DNA of 64,000 nucleotides from Paenibacillus dokdonensis (GCF_004916975.1 NZ_STGQ01000001.1:1636993-1700992), one strand, 5' to 3'. Shown: positions 52,253 to 63,107, counted from the first letter of the stretch. Numbers and translations: made by a program. The notes: generated by a model from the letters alone, not told the origin.

Positions 52253-53746
52253 CTATTCGCTTCCTTTTCGGGTAGGATCTTGGGTGCGTAGTACCTTCGG
52301 GCGGCGAAACATATTTTTTACGGGTTTTCGTAACAGCCCTTCCCATGCATCACGGTTAATATACGGTGAGATTGGAGCCAGGTATGGAACTCCATAGCAT
52401 TCCAATGCAGCAAGATGCAAAACAAGCGAAAACAAGGCAATAAAGAAGCCAAACATCCCCAAAAATGAAGAGAGCATAAGGACATACAGTCTGATGATAG
52501 CCGTTGTCCCTGCCAATACCTGATTGACCAGCGTGAAGGTAGCAATAATGGTGACCGCAACCATTACGATCATCGTGGGAGAGGTAATGCCCGCGCGAAT
52601 GGCTGCATCTCCGACGATCAAACCGCCGACGACAGTGATGGTCTGCCCGACGGATTTGGGAAGTCTAATGCCTGCTTCATGAAATACCTCGAATAGAAAC
52701 AGCATCATAAAGGTTTCCATGGAAATGGAAAACGGCAGCCCCGATCTTGAGTTCATAATGGTGGCAAGCAGCGGGGTAGGGACTTGTTCGATATTAAAGC
52801 TTGTCAGGGCAATATAGAAGCCAGGCAAAAAGAGGGCTATCACAAGGCCCGCGAGCCGCATAATTCGTTGAATCGAAGCGATATGAAAGGGCATGTTGGT
52901 ATCTTCCGGCGACTTAATTAGGGATGACAAGGTGATGGGGGCTATGATAGCCATCGGAGAGCCGTCAAATATGACCGCAAATCTGCCGCTCAAGATACTG
53001 TCCGCCACGTAGTCCGGTCTGCCGACATAATCAGTTAAAGGAAAAATGCTCTTGAGATCCCCCTGAACCAGATCCTCAATTTGGGATGTGCCAATGATGG
53101 CATCCCCTTCATAGCTATTCAGGCGGCTTCGAATCTCAGTTACTATATCCTGATTAATTATATCTTTAATGTAGAGAAGAGAAACTTTGGTTTGGCCGCG
53201 TTCGGAGAGTACAAAATTTTCTACACAAAATGATTGCGATCTTAGGCGTTTTCGGACCAAGGCTACGTTGGTGGTTAGGGATTCGGTAAATCCGTCATGA
53301 GGCCCTTTGATGGAGGACTCAGTGGATGACTCTTCCGGAGACCGGTTGGGCTGATCGCTGACATCCATGGTAAAGAAAGCGTGGATTTCTTGGAAATAGA
53401 CGACAAGCATGCCTCCGAACACCTTCATATCGAGTTCTTTCAGAAGCTGATCGGTGTTAAGCCGGGTAAGGGGGATGTACTGGCAATCCTCGATGTCAGT
53501 GACGCTTGAGAATCCCGTTTTTCCATACATTCTTTCAAGCCTGGGCAGCACAAACTGGTTGATTTGCCCGGCATTGGACATGCCATCGCAATAAATCAGC
53601 AGAATGGTCTGTCTATTTTCGGAGTCACCTACATAAAAGGGGTGAAGGACCACATCCTGACACTCTGCATAATATTGTTCCAGGAAGACTTTATCAACTG
53701 TTTCATTATTGTTCGCGAATGGCTGTGATTGGCTGTCAAGTGCCAT
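52253..53746 (-). CDS. Spore germination receptor A-subunit (GerA/GerKA family)
   Basis: 497 residues. A large hydrophilic N-terminal domain (~residues 1-260) contains the conserved GPHDGFTESLTTNVALVRKR and LVQGDLKSIFPLTDYVGRPD. Five or so membrane helices follow (residues ~290-450), with PTPLLATIMNSRSGLPFSIS and FEVFHEAGIRLPKSVGQTI, then a basic cytoplasmic tail. Detects germinants together with the B and C subunits. Overlaps the B-subunit gene by 11 bp and the C-subunit gene follows after 2 bp. Confidence 0.95.
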   Translation of the reverse strand: MALDSQSQPFANNNETVDKVFLEQYYAECQDVVLHPFYVGDSENRQTILLIYCDGMSNAGQINQFVLPRLERMYGKTGFSSVTDIEDCQYIPLTRLNTDQLLKELDMKVFGGMLVVYFQEIHAFFTMDVSDQPNRSPEESSTESSIKGPHDGFTESLTTNVALVRKRLRSQSFCVENFVLSERGQTKVSLLYIKDIINQDIVTEIRSRLNSYEGDAIIGTSQIEDLVQGDLKSIFPLTDYVGRPDYVADSILSGRFAVIFDGSPMAIIAPITLSSLIKSPEDTNMPFHIASIQRIMRLAGLVIALFLPGFYIALTSFNIEQVPTPLLATIMNSRSGLPFSISMETFMMLFLFEVFHEAGIRLPKSVGQTITVVGGLIVGDAAIRAGITSPTMIVMVAVTIIATFTLVNQVLAGTTAIIRLYVLMLSSFLGMFGFFIALFSLVLHLAALECYGVPYLAPISPYINRDAWEGLLRKPVKNMFRRPKVLRTQDPTRKGSE

Positions 53747-54833
53747 AATCCTCCTGCACCTTCTTTCTGGATGAGATATAAGCCATGATGAACAGAACGC
53801 AGGTAATCAGGGCCAAAAAGATGAAAGAGGCCGGGAAATAGTAATTTTTCATAAATCTGAGGAAATGAATATCATCAGGTCCAAACAGGTTTAAGAAGTA
53901 CAGCACGACCACTAGTGCAAAATAGGTTATGATCCGGATTCTCTTGATTTTAATATCCCAAATATCCACTATTAAATACAAAGCAATTGAAATGCGGATG
54001 AACGCGCCTGACAGCCATTGATAGATGGAAAAGAAATCTGTTTGTGCGATGTATTTGCCCAGTGTCGCAATCCGCCATTCTTCATAAGCAGGATAACGCT
54101 GCCTTTCAGCCTCCATAGGATCGAATATGGTGATTGCTCCAACAAGCGGTCCCAGAGTCAACCCGATCAATACAAGAGCGAGCAGAAGCAGCTGCCATGC
54201 TTTGGCGGGTTTATCAAGCTTGGGCTGAATGAAAAGATAAATGAATATCTCAAACGAGCCGGAGCAGGCATACATCACACCCGTACCTACATTGCTCCAA
54301 CCATTTTCAAGTACAGGAAACAGCTGGGTGTAGTCTTTATACTGGACATTGACGAACATAATGAAAAAACCCAGCACGATCACGAAGGGCAGCAGGATAC
54401 CCGAAGCATTGGCAATGGCCTTAAATCCTTTGATTACCGCATAAAAGCACAAGGCCAGCAAAATAAGGGAAGTAACGAGAACCGGAGTCGCAGACAAGAA
54501 GGTGATTTTCGCCCAGTTGGTGGTATCAAACAGTGTATAGAAACATATGGAAAACATAAAAATACACATTAGAATCTTAAAAATCACAGCTGCAGACGCA
54601 CCAAATTGATCCTTCAGCCATACCTCGATTTTTCTGTCTTTCATTTGTTTGGCTATAAAATAAATCATTCCGGTAAACAACATCAGCGGCAATATGGAAA
54701 TAAGAACGGAAATCCAGGAGTCTCTGCGTGTCGTTTGTAGCAGGAGAGGGATGATGAACACATGGTTCATAATTCCTATCGAAAGTAAAATGATCATAAT
54801 GCCTTGAGAAAGCAGGGGTTTACGTGAATTCAC
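53736..54833 (-). CDS. Spore germination receptor B-subunit / permease (GerB/GerKB family)
   Basis: 365 residues from GTG 54833 (GAGGTGA 5 bases upstream; GTG 54842 is an alternative that would overlap this site). About ten transmembrane helices of the APC-type spore-germination permease family (PF03845), e.g. IMIILLSIGIMNHVFIIPLL, WISVLISILPLMLFTGMIYF, LILLALCFYAVIKGFKAIAN. First gene of the operon, giving an unusual B-A-C order; most receptor operons read A-B-C or A-C-B. A short inverted repeat (54865-54876) sits just upstream. Confidence 0.93.
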   Translation of the reverse strand: MNSRKPLLSQGIMIILLSIGIMNHVFIIPLLLQTTRRDSWISVLISILPLMLFTGMIYFIAKQMKDRKIEVWLKDQFGASAAVIFKILMCIFMFSICFYTLFDTTNWAKITFLSATPVLVTSLILLALCFYAVIKGFKAIANASGILLPFVIVLGFFIMFVNVQYKDYTQLFPVLENGWSNVGTGVMYACSGSFEIFIYLFIQPKLDKPAKAWQLLLLALVLIGLTLGPLVGAITIFDPMEAERQRYPAYEEWRIATLGKYIAQTDFFSIYQWLSGAFIRISIALYLIVDIWDIKIKRIRIITYFALVVVLYFLNLFGPDDIHFLRFMKNYYFPASFIFLALITCVLFIMAYISSRKKVQEDYGT

Positions 54834-54862
54834 GGGTGTCACCTCGGAAATATTTTACATTC

Positions 54863-54880
54863 AGTAATGATCATTATTGA
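54863..54880. promoter_or_regulatory. Inverted repeat between the germination operon and murB-like gene
   Basis: CAGTAATGATCATTATTG contains a perfect TAATGATCATTA palindrome (54865-54876) with one mismatch in the flanks. It lies 32 bp upstream of the gerB-like start in the 252-bp divergent gap; the rest of the gap shows no clear sigma-G box. Role unknown. Confidence 0.4.
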
Positions 54881-55085
54881 CCCGGAACATGTGACGGATA
54901 CTCGTTCCATCGGATCAGCGGCCTTTTATTTAAAATAAATCCGTTTACATACTCTGTAAGCTCGTATGAAATGACACATGGCGTTATGCCGGGCGATATA
55001 TTAGAATAGATAGGTCTACGTGAAAAAAGATAAAATGAAATGATGTATGAAACCCTCAAAATGAAGTTGAAAGTGAGAAGGATCC

Positions 55086-56108
55086 ATGATGTTGAATAAC
55101 CGGATGACATTTGAAAATTTATGCATGCGAAATGAACCCCTTGCCAATCATTCCTCTTATCAAATTGGCGGAAAGGCGAACTTTTTTGCTATGCCGGAAA
55201 CCGTAGAAGAGCTGCTTACACTACTTCAGGGATGCAGAACGCATGGACTGGACTATTTTATTTGCGGAATGGGCTCTAATTTGTTGTTTCCGGATAATCC
55301 GCGGGAGGACACTCTCTATATTTCCTTGAAAAAATTTGTATACTGGGACATTCAGCCGTCCAAGTGGTTTATATCCTCAGGAACACCCATGTCCATGCTG
55401 GCGATCAGCGGACTCCTGTTCAACATTCCAGGCTATGAATTTACGTACCTTCTTCCTGGAGGTCTTGGAGCGGGTATATTTATGAACGCAAAGTACAATC
55501 ACCATCAGATCAGCGATATTATCAAGACGGTTTATTATGTGGACTTGTCCGACCCGTCTCTTTCCATGCAGTCCATCGATGTTTCCCAGTGCAAGTACGG
55601 CTATAAGCAATCCATTTTCCAGATGAATCCTTGGCTAGTGCTGGGGGCCGATATGCTGGCTGTTCCGGATGCGCAGCAAATCGCTGCGGGCAATGAACTG
55701 CTGAAGCGCTGGAAAGCGAAGGAAGGAATGTCCACATTGGCGTCATTCTATTCGTATATGGATGCTGAAGCCTCGGCTTTGACGAAGCAGGGATTGATGA
55801 TTCCCTCCGACATGACGGATATCGCTAAGTACCGTAATGGCAAGCGGCATTTTGAATATCCTTCCTGCGGCTCGGTGTTCAAAAATAATTATGATTATGG
55901 CGTGCCGGTCGGTGCGCTTGTAGACCGCTTGAATTTGAAGGGCAAGGAGTATGGCGGTGCCATGATATCCCCTTATCACGGGAATATGATTATTAACCAC
56001 AATCATGCCACGGCTGAGGAGATCCAATATTTAATGAACACGATTATTGAAGGCGTGAATACGGCGTTTGGTTTTGAACCGGAGCCGGAAGTTGTCGTGG
56101 TTAAATAG
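55086..56108 (+). CDS. murB: MurB-type UDP-N-acetylenolpyruvoylglucosamine reductase, divergent copy
   Basis: 340 residues versus ~300 for type II MurB. FAD-binding motifs YQIGGKANFFAMPE, GMGSNLLFPD, LPGGLGAGIFMNAKYN (a variant of the usual PGSVGGAVYMNA), then CKYGYKQSIFQMNP, PSCGSVFKNNYDYGVPVGAL (catalytic Ser in GS-V-F), GNMIINHNHA and a final E in EPEPEVVVV. All catalytic elements appear present, but several are divergent and ~40 residues are inserted. Reduces enolpyruvyl-UDP-GlcNAc to UDP-MurNAc, or a related substrate. It is monocistronic, away from the dcw cluster, so probably a second copy; divergent from the germination operon. Confidence 0.8.
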   Translation: MMLNNRMTFENLCMRNEPLANHSSYQIGGKANFFAMPETVEELLTLLQGCRTHGLDYFICGMGSNLLFPDNPREDTLYISLKKFVYWDIQPSKWFISSGTPMSMLAISGLLFNIPGYEFTYLLPGGLGAGIFMNAKYNHHQISDIIKTVYYVDLSDPSLSMQSIDVSQCKYGYKQSIFQMNPWLVLGADMLAVPDAQQIAAGNELLKRWKAKEGMSTLASFYSYMDAEASALTKQGLMIPSDMTDIAKYRNGKRHFEYPSCGSVFKNNYDYGVPVGALVDRLNLKGKEYGGAMISPYHGNMIINHNHATAEEIQYLMNTIIEGVNTAFGFEPEPEVVVVK

Positions 56109-56136
56109 GCGGAACTGAACAACGTATATTCGCTTG

Positions 56137-56174
56137 AAAAAGAAACCTTTCCTACTTGGAGAAGGTTTCTTTTT
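56137..56174 (+). terminator. Terminator after murB-like gene
   Basis: AAAAAGAAACCTT (56137-56149) pairs with AAGGTTTCTTTTT (56162-56174). Confidence 0.88.
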
Positions 56175-56285
56175 GTTTCAACAGGTTTAAATATCCATGA
56201 ACTTTAAAACAAAGTATTGCAACAGAGAAGATTGGAATATATAATAAAAAAGTAAGTAAATAGATTATTGGAGGTAACTATAAAA

Positions 56286-56885
56286 ATGTCTAACGAATTT
56301 TTCTCCGCACTCAAAGGAAGACGTTCCATATATGGAATCAGCAAGGATATAACTGTATCTGATGAAAAAATCCAGGAAATCGTGAATGAAGCTGTAAAAC
56401 ACACACCATCCTCATTCAACTCCCAAAGCGCACGCGTTGTCGTTCTTTTGGGCGAACAGCATGACAAACTGTGGAACATTACAGAAAAGACACTGAAAGC
56501 TGTCGTTCCAGCTGAGAACTTTGCACCAACAGCCGAGAAAATGGGCGCTTTCCGCAATGGATATGGTACTGTATTGTTCTTCGAGGACAATTCCGTTATC
56601 GAAGGTCTTCAATCCCAATTCGAGACCTACAAGGATAACTTCCCTGTATGGTCCCTGCAATCCTCCGGTATGCTTCAACTGGTGATCTGGACTGCACTGG
56701 AAGCAGAAGGTCTGGGAGCAAGCCTGCAGCACTACAATCCGCTGATCGACCAACAAGTTGCAGCTGAATGGAACTTGCCTGCAAGCTGGAAACTGCTCGC
56801 TCAAATGCCTTTCGGTAAAGTGGAAGCACCAGCAGGCGAGAAACAATTCCAACCGCTTGAAGAACGTATCAAAGTTTTTAAATAA
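56286..56885 (+). CDS. Nitroreductase-family FMN enzyme
   Basis: 199 residues from ATG 56286 (GGAGG ~12 bases upstream). FMN-phosphate contact KGRRSIYGISKD (R13, R14, S15), then HTPSSFNSQSARVVVLLG, the central WSLQSSGMLQLVIWTALEAE, GLGASLQHYNPL and the C-terminal LLAQMPFGKVEAPAGEK. Matches the short nitroreductase subgroup; uses NAD(P)H to reduce nitro- or quinone-like compounds. Monocistronic. Codon use and length ordinary. Confidence 0.9.
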   Translation: MSNEFFSALKGRRSIYGISKDITVSDEKIQEIVNEAVKHTPSSFNSQSARVVVLLGEQHDKLWNITEKTLKAVVPAENFAPTAEKMGAFRNGYGTVLFFEDNSVIEGLQSQFETYKDNFPVWSLQSSGMLQLVIWTALEAEGLGASLQHYNPLIDQQVAAEWNLPASWKLLAQMPFGKVEAPAGEKQFQPLEERIKVFK

Positions 56886-56939
56886 GGAATATAAGCTGGT
56901 AACCTGAAGTCATTTGACTTCTCTATGGATACCTTACGG

Positions 56940-56968
56940 AGCGCCTGGTTTATCAGGCGCTTTTTTTG
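56940..56968 (+). terminator. Terminator after nitroreductase
   Basis: AGCGCCTG (56940-56947) with CAGGCGCT (56954-56961), then seven T. Another small hairpin GAAGTCA/TGACTTC (56906-56921) precedes it. Confidence 0.92.
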
Positions 56969-57089
56969 CTGTATTCATTCATATTTGGGAGAAAAATGAC
57001 AGAATCTCTCGAGCATAGTAAAATGATAAAAGGTAATAACATACGATTTCATGACATATTGAAAATAATGTCGAGAGAGGAAAATGACC

Positions 57090-60000
57090 ATGTCGGACGA
57101 AAAATCCAATCGGGATTCGCAGAGTGATCAGGTACATACCGGAGAATTACTGAATGCGCTCATGGCTTTGAAAAGGGGCGATTTTTCATATCGGATGCCC
57201 TATGACCAAACAGGGATTGCCGGCAAAGTTGCAGATACATTCAATGAAATTATGGAAATGCAGGAGAACTTGGTTAACGAAATACAAACCGTATCCAAAG
57301 TGGTAGGCAAAGAGGGAAAGCTTACTCGCCGGTTCTCACATAAAAATACAGGCGGTTCATGGCAGCAATCCGTCGAATCATTAAACGGCCTTATTACTGA
57401 TCTTATACAGCCTACCAGTGAAATGGTAAGAGTTATCAATGCTGTTGCGCAGGGTGATTTATCACAGACGGTGGAGCTTGAATTTGAGGGAAGACCACTG
57501 ACTGGAGAGTATAAAAAATCAGCTAACAACATCAATAAAATGGTTAACCAGCTCAGTAATTTCGCCTCGGAAGTTACTCGCGTAGCACGAGAAGTAGGTA
57601 CGGAAGGCATTCTCGGCGGTCAGGCCGATGTTAAGGGTGTCTCGGGTACCTGGAAGGATCTTACCGAAAGCGTCAACAACATGGCGGCGAATTTAACAAA
57701 TCAGGTCCGCAGTATTGCACAGGTAACAACAGCCGTGGCGAAAGGGGATCTGACCAAACAGATTACGGTTAACGCCAGCGGCGAAATTCTGGAGCTCAAA
57801 AACACGATCAACACGATGGTGGATCAGCTATCCACTTTTGCTTCTGAAGTGACGCGGATGGCAAGAGAAGTTGGTACGGAAGGCAAGCTCGGCGGACAGG
57901 CTAATGTCAGGGGCGTCTCAGGCACATGGAAAGACTTGACTGACAGCGTTAATGATATGGCCTCTAATCTCACGGATCAGGTGCGAAATATTGCTGTCGT
58001 TACAACGGCCGTGGCGAACGGGGATTTATCGAAAAAAATAACCGCTGATGTTCAAGGCGAGCTGCTCGAGCTCAAAAACACGATCAATACGATGGTGGAT
58101 CAGCTGAGCAATTTTGCTTCCGAAGTAACCCGGGTTGCGCAGGAGGTTTCTGCAGAAGGGAAGCTCGGGGGTCAGGCGGATGTTAAAGGGGTATCGGGAA
58201 CCTGGAAGTTCCTTACAGATAGCGTGAATATTATGGCGGGCACCCTGACTGACCAGGTCCGCAATATCGCGGAAGTAACAACAGCCGTTGCGAAAGGCGA
58301 TTTATCGAAGCATATAACGGTTGACGCCAAAGGCGAGATCTTGGAGATGAAGAACACCATCAATACGATGGTGGATCAGCTTAGTACGTTTGCCTCTGAA
58401 GTGACGCGTGTGGCGCGGGAGGTTGGCACACTGGGGATGCTCGGAGGGCAGGCGCAGGTTAAAGGTGTCGCTGGTACATGGCGAGATCTGACGGAGAGCG
58501 TCAATTACATGGCTTCGAATCTGACGAATCAGGTGCGGAATATTGCAGTCGTAACGACGGCTGTCGCGAATGGCGATTTGTCCAAAAAAATTACAGCCGA
58601 TGTACAAGGCGAAATTCTGGAACTTAAGATAACCATTAATACAATGGTAGACCAGCTCAGTACATTCGCATCCGAGGTTACCCGGGTAGCGCATGAAGTC
58701 GGTACCGAGGGTAAGCTGGGAGGACAAGCGCAGGTTAAAGGCGTCGGAGGAACCTGGAAGGATCTGACGGAAGGCGTTAATAACATGGCCCGTAACCTGA
58801 CGGATCAGGTGCGGAACATCGCAGATGTGACGACAGCTGTAGCCAAGGGCGATCTATCCAAAAAGATTACCGTTGACGTTAAGGGTGAACTCCTTGAGCT
58901 GAAGAACACGATGAATACCATGGTGGACCAGCTGAGCATGTTTGCTTCCGAAGTGACACGCGTTGCACGCGAGGTGGGCACAGAAGGAAAACTTGGCGCG
59001 CAAGCAGATGTAAAGGATGTGTCCGGTACCTGGAAGGATCTTACCGATACCGTCAATAATATGACTCGTAATCTGACCATTCAGATGAGAAATATTGCCG
59101 GAGTAACAACGGCCGTAGCCAACGGAGACTTGTCCAAGAAAATTACGGTTGAAGTGAGAGGCGAGCTGTTGGAGCTGAAAAATACCGTTAACACCATGGT
59201 GGATCAGCTTAATTCCTTTGCGTCCGAAGTTATCCGTGTGGCCCGTGAGGTAGGAACTGACGGTAAACTAGGAGGACAAGCCCAGGTGCTCGGCGTTGCT
59301 GGAATCTGGAAAGACTTAACCGATAACGTAAACGGAATGGCGAACAATCTGACCGATCAGGTGCGCGGCATTGCGAAAGTCGTCACCGCGGTAGCGAATG
59401 GTAACCTGAAGCAGAATCTTACGGTCGAGGCGAAGGGTGAGATTGCCGAGCTTGCGGATACAATGAACAATATGATCGAGACACTGGCGACGTTCGCCGA
59501 GCAGGTGACAACCGTATCCAGAGAGGTTGGTGCGGAAGGCAAGTTGGGCGGACAGGCAAGCGTACCTGGTGCCGCGGGTACATGGCGTGATCTGACCGAT
59601 AATGTTAACTACATGGCGAGTACGCTGACCACGCAGGTCCGGGCTATTACGAACGTCGCTACGGCAGTTACGAATGGTGATTTGTCGCGTACTATTGATG
59701 TGGCAGCGGCAGGAGAAGTGGCTTCTCTGAAAGACAATGTGAATGAAATGATCCGTAATCTAAAAGAAACCACGCGGATCAATACAGATCAGGATTGGCT
59801 GAAGACCAATCTGGCAAAGTTCTCCCGTCTGCTTCAAGGACAGAGGGATCTAAATGCAATTACCCGTATGATATTAAGCGAGCTGGCACCGCTTGTTTCC
59901 ATGCAGCATGGCGTATTCTATATCAACGAGCCAGTGAATGGTGAACCTGTATTGACTCTCTTTGCAAGTTACGCCTATCAGAACCGGAAGCATCTCTCGA

Positions 60001-62558
60001 ACCGTTTCAGGGCGGGAGAAGGACTTGTCGGACAATGCTTGATTGAAAAGCAGCGGATATTGTTATCCAATGTGCCTAATGATTACGTCGTTATATCATC
60101 GGGACTGGGTGAAGCCGTACCTCTCAATATTGTGCTGCTGCCAATTGTGTTCGAAGAGCAGGTGCTGGGTGTGCTCGAGCTTGCCTCCTTCCGGGCTTTT
60201 AATGATATTGATCTGGCATTCCTTGACCAGTTGACGGAATCCATTGGCATTGTAGTGAACACGATGCAGGCCAATCGCCGGACCGAAGAGCTGCTGAAGC
60301 AATCGCAGTCTTTAACGGAAGAGCTTCAGAAACAGCAGTTAGAGCTGCAGCATACGAATGATGAGCTTGAAGACAAGGCCAAGATGCTGGTGATTCAAAA
60401 GGCTGAGGTGGAGAGTAAAAATAACGAAGTGGAGATCGCCAAGAAGTTCCTGGAAGAAAAGGCTGAGCAGCTGGCCTTGACTTCAAGATATAAATCCGAG
60501 TTTTTGGCGAACATGTCGCATGAGCTTAGAACGCCGCTGAATTCCCTGCTTCTGCTTGCCGAACAGCTGGCAGATAATCCTGATGCCAATTTGACGGATC
60601 ACCAGGTTAAATTCGCCAAAACGATTCAAGACTCCGGTATTGAGCTTCTGAATCTGATTAATGACATATTGGATCTATCGAAGATTGAATCGGGTACCGT
60701 ATCTCCGGATTACAGCGAGATTTCCATACAGGCATTGATGGACGGTCTGGACCGCTCGTTCCGTCACATGGTTGATGACAGCAGACTTGAATTTGGTATC
60801 AGGATTGATAAAAATGTACCCGAAGTGATCGTAACGGATCAGAAGAGACTGCAGCAGATTCTTAAGAACCTTCTCTCGAATTCTTTTAAATTTACTGAAG
60901 AAGGCCAGATTCAGGTACATTTGCGGACGGCGGACGAGGGTTGGAATTCCGATAATGAACTGCTTAATGAGGCTGCGGCTGTACTCTGTTTCTCGGTTAG
61001 CGACACAGGCATCGGTATTCCTGAAGAGAAGCAGCAGATTATCTTTGAAGCGTTTCAACAAGCGGACGGAAGCACGAACCGGGAATATGGCGGAACGGGA
61101 CTCGGTCTTGCCATATCCCGGGAGATTGCGGCCATGCTGGGCGGAGAGCTGACACTATACAGTGTCGTTGGCAAAGGCAGTATCTTTAATTTATATCTGC
61201 CTGTCGATGCTGAAGTACCGATAAAAGAAGAGCCTGCCAAGTATGTTCCGGAAGTCATCGATGTGACGCCACCGGAACAGAAGCTCTCCTTTACGCGAAA
61301 GAGTGACCATATTAACGATGATCGCGACCGGATCGAACCGGGAGACAGAGTGTTTTTAATTGTCGAGGATGATATCAAATTCAATGAGATTTTGCTTGAT
61401 ATTCTCCATAAAAGAAATATTAAGGCTGTCATTACGACCAAAGGCTCAAATGCGCTTGAACTGGCACGCAAGTACAACCCGATTGCGATTACACTGGATT
61501 TGCGGCTCGGCGATATGGATGGGTGGATGGTTATCGAGCATTTGAAAAACGATATCCATATCCGTCATATTCCGGTTTGTGTCATCACTGTGGAAGAAGA
61601 CGAGATCGAGCTGATGCAAAAAGGAGTATACGATTATATTTGCAAGCCGGTAACAAATGAAGAGCTGGAAAATACACTTGATAAGCTGAACCGCTTCGCG
61701 GATCAAAAGGTTCACCGGCTCCTGATTGCGATAGCGGATGAAGACCGTCGCAAAGAATCCCTGGAGCTGATTGGCAGCTCAGATGTAGACATCACAGATG
61801 TGAATGCAGCAGAGGAGGTTCTTGCTCAGCTGAAGCAAAAAGACTATGACTGTGTTCTGGTGGATAATGATCTGAAGGATATGGATGTTCTGCATCTGAT
61901 CCGTGAGATCATCCGTATGCCGAAGAACAAGCATGTTCCAATCGTCTTGAATCGCAGCTGCAAGTGGAGCCATTCGGAGGAGGATGAGCTGGAGGAGCTG
62001 AAGAAATCAGCCGTCCTCAAGGAAGTCAAGACAGCTGTTCAAATGCTGGATGAGACAAGTATATTCCTGCACCGCCAATCTGAAAATCTCTCGGATGAAT
62101 CACGTGCCATCATCATGAAGCTGTATCAGTCCGACGATATGATCAAATTCAAGAAGGTCCTTGTTGTCGATGATGACATCCGAAATGTGTTCGCGCTGAC
62201 GACCATTCTTGAGCGCCATAATATGATGGTCATTCCGGCTGAGAACGGATATGAAGCAATCAGGCTGCTGGAAGAAACAGCGGATATTGAGATTGTGCTG
62301 ATGGACATCATGATGCCGGTGATGGATGGATACGAGACCACACGGGCGATTCGTGAAAAACCCGAGTTCAAGGATCTTCCGATCATCGCATTGACGGCAA
62401 AGGCGATGAAAGGGGATCGTGAGGAATGCCTGGAAGCAGGAGCCTCCGACTATATTACGAAACCGGTAAACAGCGCACAGCTGCTGTCCATGATTCGCAG
62501 CTGGCTTGGAACGGAACCGGAAGCGGGTGAAACGCAATCCGGTTCTGAAACAGATTAA
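57090..62558 (+). CDS. Giant cytoplasmic hybrid histidine kinase with poly-HAMP array
   Basis: 1822 residues from ATG 57090 (GAGAGG 9 bases upstream; ATG 57084 is too close). No transmembrane segment or signal peptide. Order: N-terminal divergent HAMP-type units (1-156), eight 92-residue units (157-892), each a pair of HAMP-like halves ([20 protein letters not shown] and ITTAVAxGDLxKxI types), GAF (~905-1060), coiled coil (~1061-1130), HisKA with H1144 ([10 protein letters not shown]), HATPase (~1245-1375; [20 protein letters not shown]), then receivers with likely acceptors D1470, D1592 (degenerate domain) and D1739 ([11 protein letters not shown]). This is the bacterial counterpart of fungal group III (Nik1/Os-1) kinases, which signal osmotic stress. 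No output regulator gene adjoins it, so a phosphorelay must go elsewhere. Confidence 0.93.
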   Translation: MSDEKSNRDSQSDQVHTGELLNALMALKRGDFSYRMPYDQTGIAGKVADTFNEIMEMQENLVNEIQTVSKVVGKEGKLTRRFSHKNTGGSWQQSVESLNGLITDLIQPTSEMVRVINAVAQGDLSQTVELEFEGRPLTGEYKKSANNINKMVNQLSNFASEVTRVAREVGTEGILGGQADVKGVSGTWKDLTESVNNMAANLTNQVRSIAQVTTAVAKGDLTKQITVNASGEILELKNTINTMVDQLSTFASEVTRMAREVGTEGKLGGQANVRGVSGTWKDLTDSVNDMASNLTDQVRNIAVVTTAVANGDLSKKITADVQGELLELKNTINTMVDQLSNFASEVTRVAQEVSAEGKLGGQADVKGVSGTWKFLTDSVNIMAGTLTDQVRNIAEVTTAVAKGDLSKHITVDAKGEILEMKNTINTMVDQLSTFASEVTRVAREVGTLGMLGGQAQVKGVAGTWRDLTESVNYMASNLTNQVRNIAVVTTAVANGDLSKKITADVQGEILELKITINTMVDQLSTFASEVTRVAHEVGTEGKLGGQAQVKGVGGTWKDLTEGVNNMARNLTDQVRNIADVTTAVAKGDLSKKITVDVKGELLELKNTMNTMVDQLSMFASEVTRVAREVGTEGKLGAQADVKDVSGTWKDLTDTVNNMTRNLTIQMRNIAGVTTAVANGDLSKKITVEVRGELLELKNTVNTMVDQLNSFASEVIRVAREVGTDGKLGGQAQVLGVAGIWKDLTDNVNGMANNLTDQVRGIAKVVTAVANGNLKQNLTVEAKGEIAELADTMNNMIETLATFAEQVTTVSREVGAEGKLGGQASVPGAAGTWRDLTDNVNYMASTLTTQVRAITNVATAVTNGDLSRTIDVAAAGEVASLKDNVNEMIRNLKETTRINTDQDWLKTNLAKFSRLLQGQRDLNAITRMILSELAPLVSMQHGVFYINEPVNGEPVLTLFASYAYQNRKHLSNRFRAGEGLVGQCLIEKQRILLSNVPNDYVVISSGLGEAVPLNIVLLPIVFEEQVLGVLELASFRAFNDIDLAFLDQLTESIGIVVNTMQANRRTEELLKQSQSLTEELQKQQLELQHTNDELEDKAKMLVIQKAEVESKNNEVEIAKKFLEEKAEQLALTSRYKSEFLANMSHELRTPLNSLLLLAEQLADNPDANLTDHQVKFAKTIQDSGIELLNLINDILDLSKIESGTVSPDYSEISIQALMDGLDRSFRHMVDDSRLEFGIRIDKNVPEVIVTDQKRLQQILKNLLSNSFKFTEEGQIQVHLRTADEGWNSDNELLNEAAAVLCFSVSDTGIGIPEEKQQIIFEAFQQADGSTNREYGGTGLGLAISREIAAMLGGELTLYSVVGKGSIFNLYLPVDAEVPIKEEPAKYVPEVIDVTPPEQKLSFTRKSDHINDDRDRIEPGDRVFLIVEDDIKFNEILLDILHKRNIKAVITTKGSNALELARKYNPIAITLDLRLGDMDGWMVIEHLKNDIHIRHIPVCVITVEEDEIELMQKGVYDYICKPVTNEELENTLDKLNRFADQKVHRLLIAIADEDRRKESLELIGSSDVDITDVNAAEEVLAQLKQKDYDCVLVDNDLKDMDVLHLIREIIRMPKNKHVPIVLNRSCKWSHSEEDELEELKKSAVLKEVKTAVQMLDETSIFLHRQSENLSDESRAIIMKLYQSDDMIKFKKVLVVDDDIRNVFALTTILERHNMMVIPAENGYEAIRLLEETADIEIVLMDIMMPVMDGYETTRAIREKPEFKDLPIIALTAKAMKGDREECLEAGASDYITKPVNSAQLLSMIRSWLGTEPEAGETQSGSETD
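57558..59765 (+). repeat. Eight tandem 276-bp coding repeats (HAMP-pair units)
   Basis: Eight in-frame units of exactly 276 bp (92 codons), starting at 57558, 57834 and so on to 59490. The period was checked at units 1, 2 and 8, which are exactly in phase. Units 1-7 are highly similar at protein level; unit 8 is more diverged ([17 protein letters not shown]). DNA identity is lower than protein identity, so the array is old and under protein-level constraint. Confidence 0.92.
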
Positions 62559-62579
62559 GATTTCGGCTATTAGAGTTAA

Positions 62580-62629
62580 AGAGGTACGCTCATACGGCAG
62601 CAGCCGGACGAAGCGTACCTCTTTTTTTC
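62580..62629 (+). terminator. Terminator after hybrid kinase
   Basis: AGAGGTACGCT (62580-62590) pairs perfectly with AGCGTACCTCT (62612-62622), then TTTTTTT. Confidence 0.92.
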
Positions 62630-62750
62630 AGAGCGATTCCGTACATTCTTGCCCGTTCCCCGTTTCTGCAAATGTTTTGCGTATACCCATAATGGTTAGA
62701 CTCATAATAGGCAAGTTATAACGACAAAAACAATGGAAGAAGGGTTTATG

Positions 62751-63089
62751 ATGAGTGAGAAACTGAATTCGGTTAGGGAATGGCTGGAAAAGCATGTGCA
62801 GGAAACGATTCTGATCCGCAAGGAGGAGCAGGAGGATCTGGATGAGACCAAGGTGAAAATTGAAGGCGTTGAATATAAGGAGAGCGTCCCTACAATTGAT
62901 GACTATGCCGAGGGAAGTTCACTGATATTGCATGGTCCTGGCAGTGTTTTGAATGAGCAGGGTGAAATCCCCCTGCCGCAAAATACATTCCAGATATACG
63001 TGGACGGATTGTCCGAATGTGTTGTTGAAGAGGAGCGTCTGAGCATTGAAACGGACCGGGCTAAGTATCTTATTTCTGTAATATCATAA
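62751..63089 (+). CDS. Hypothetical acidic protein
   Basis: 112 residues from ATG 62751 (GAAGAAGGG ~8 bases upstream; in-frame ATGs at 62733 and 62748 also exist). Very acidic in its first half (LIRKEEQEDLDETKVKIEGV), with a later strand-rich part (SSLILHGPGSVLNEQGEIPL, FQIYVDGLSECVVEEERLSI). No signal, membrane segment or recognised motif. Located between the hybrid kinase terminator and a TetR gene. Confidence 0.65.
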   Translation: MSEKLNSVREWLEKHVQETILIRKEEQEDLDETKVKIEGVEYKESVPTIDDYAEGSSLILHGPGSVLNEQGEIPLPQNTFQIYVDGLSECVVEEERLSIETDRAKYLISVIS

Positions 63090-63107
63090 TTTTAATATAT
63101 TAAAACT

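Noticed and set aside
57200..59542. Several long antisense open frames inside the hybrid kinase gene
   Set aside because: They recur with the 276-bp period and mirror codon bias of the sense repeat; no ribosome sites or known domains.
57558..59765. Tandem repeat array resembling a CRISPR or satellite
   Set aside because: The period is 276 bp, fully in frame, and codes for HAMP pairs; no short repeats with unique spacers.
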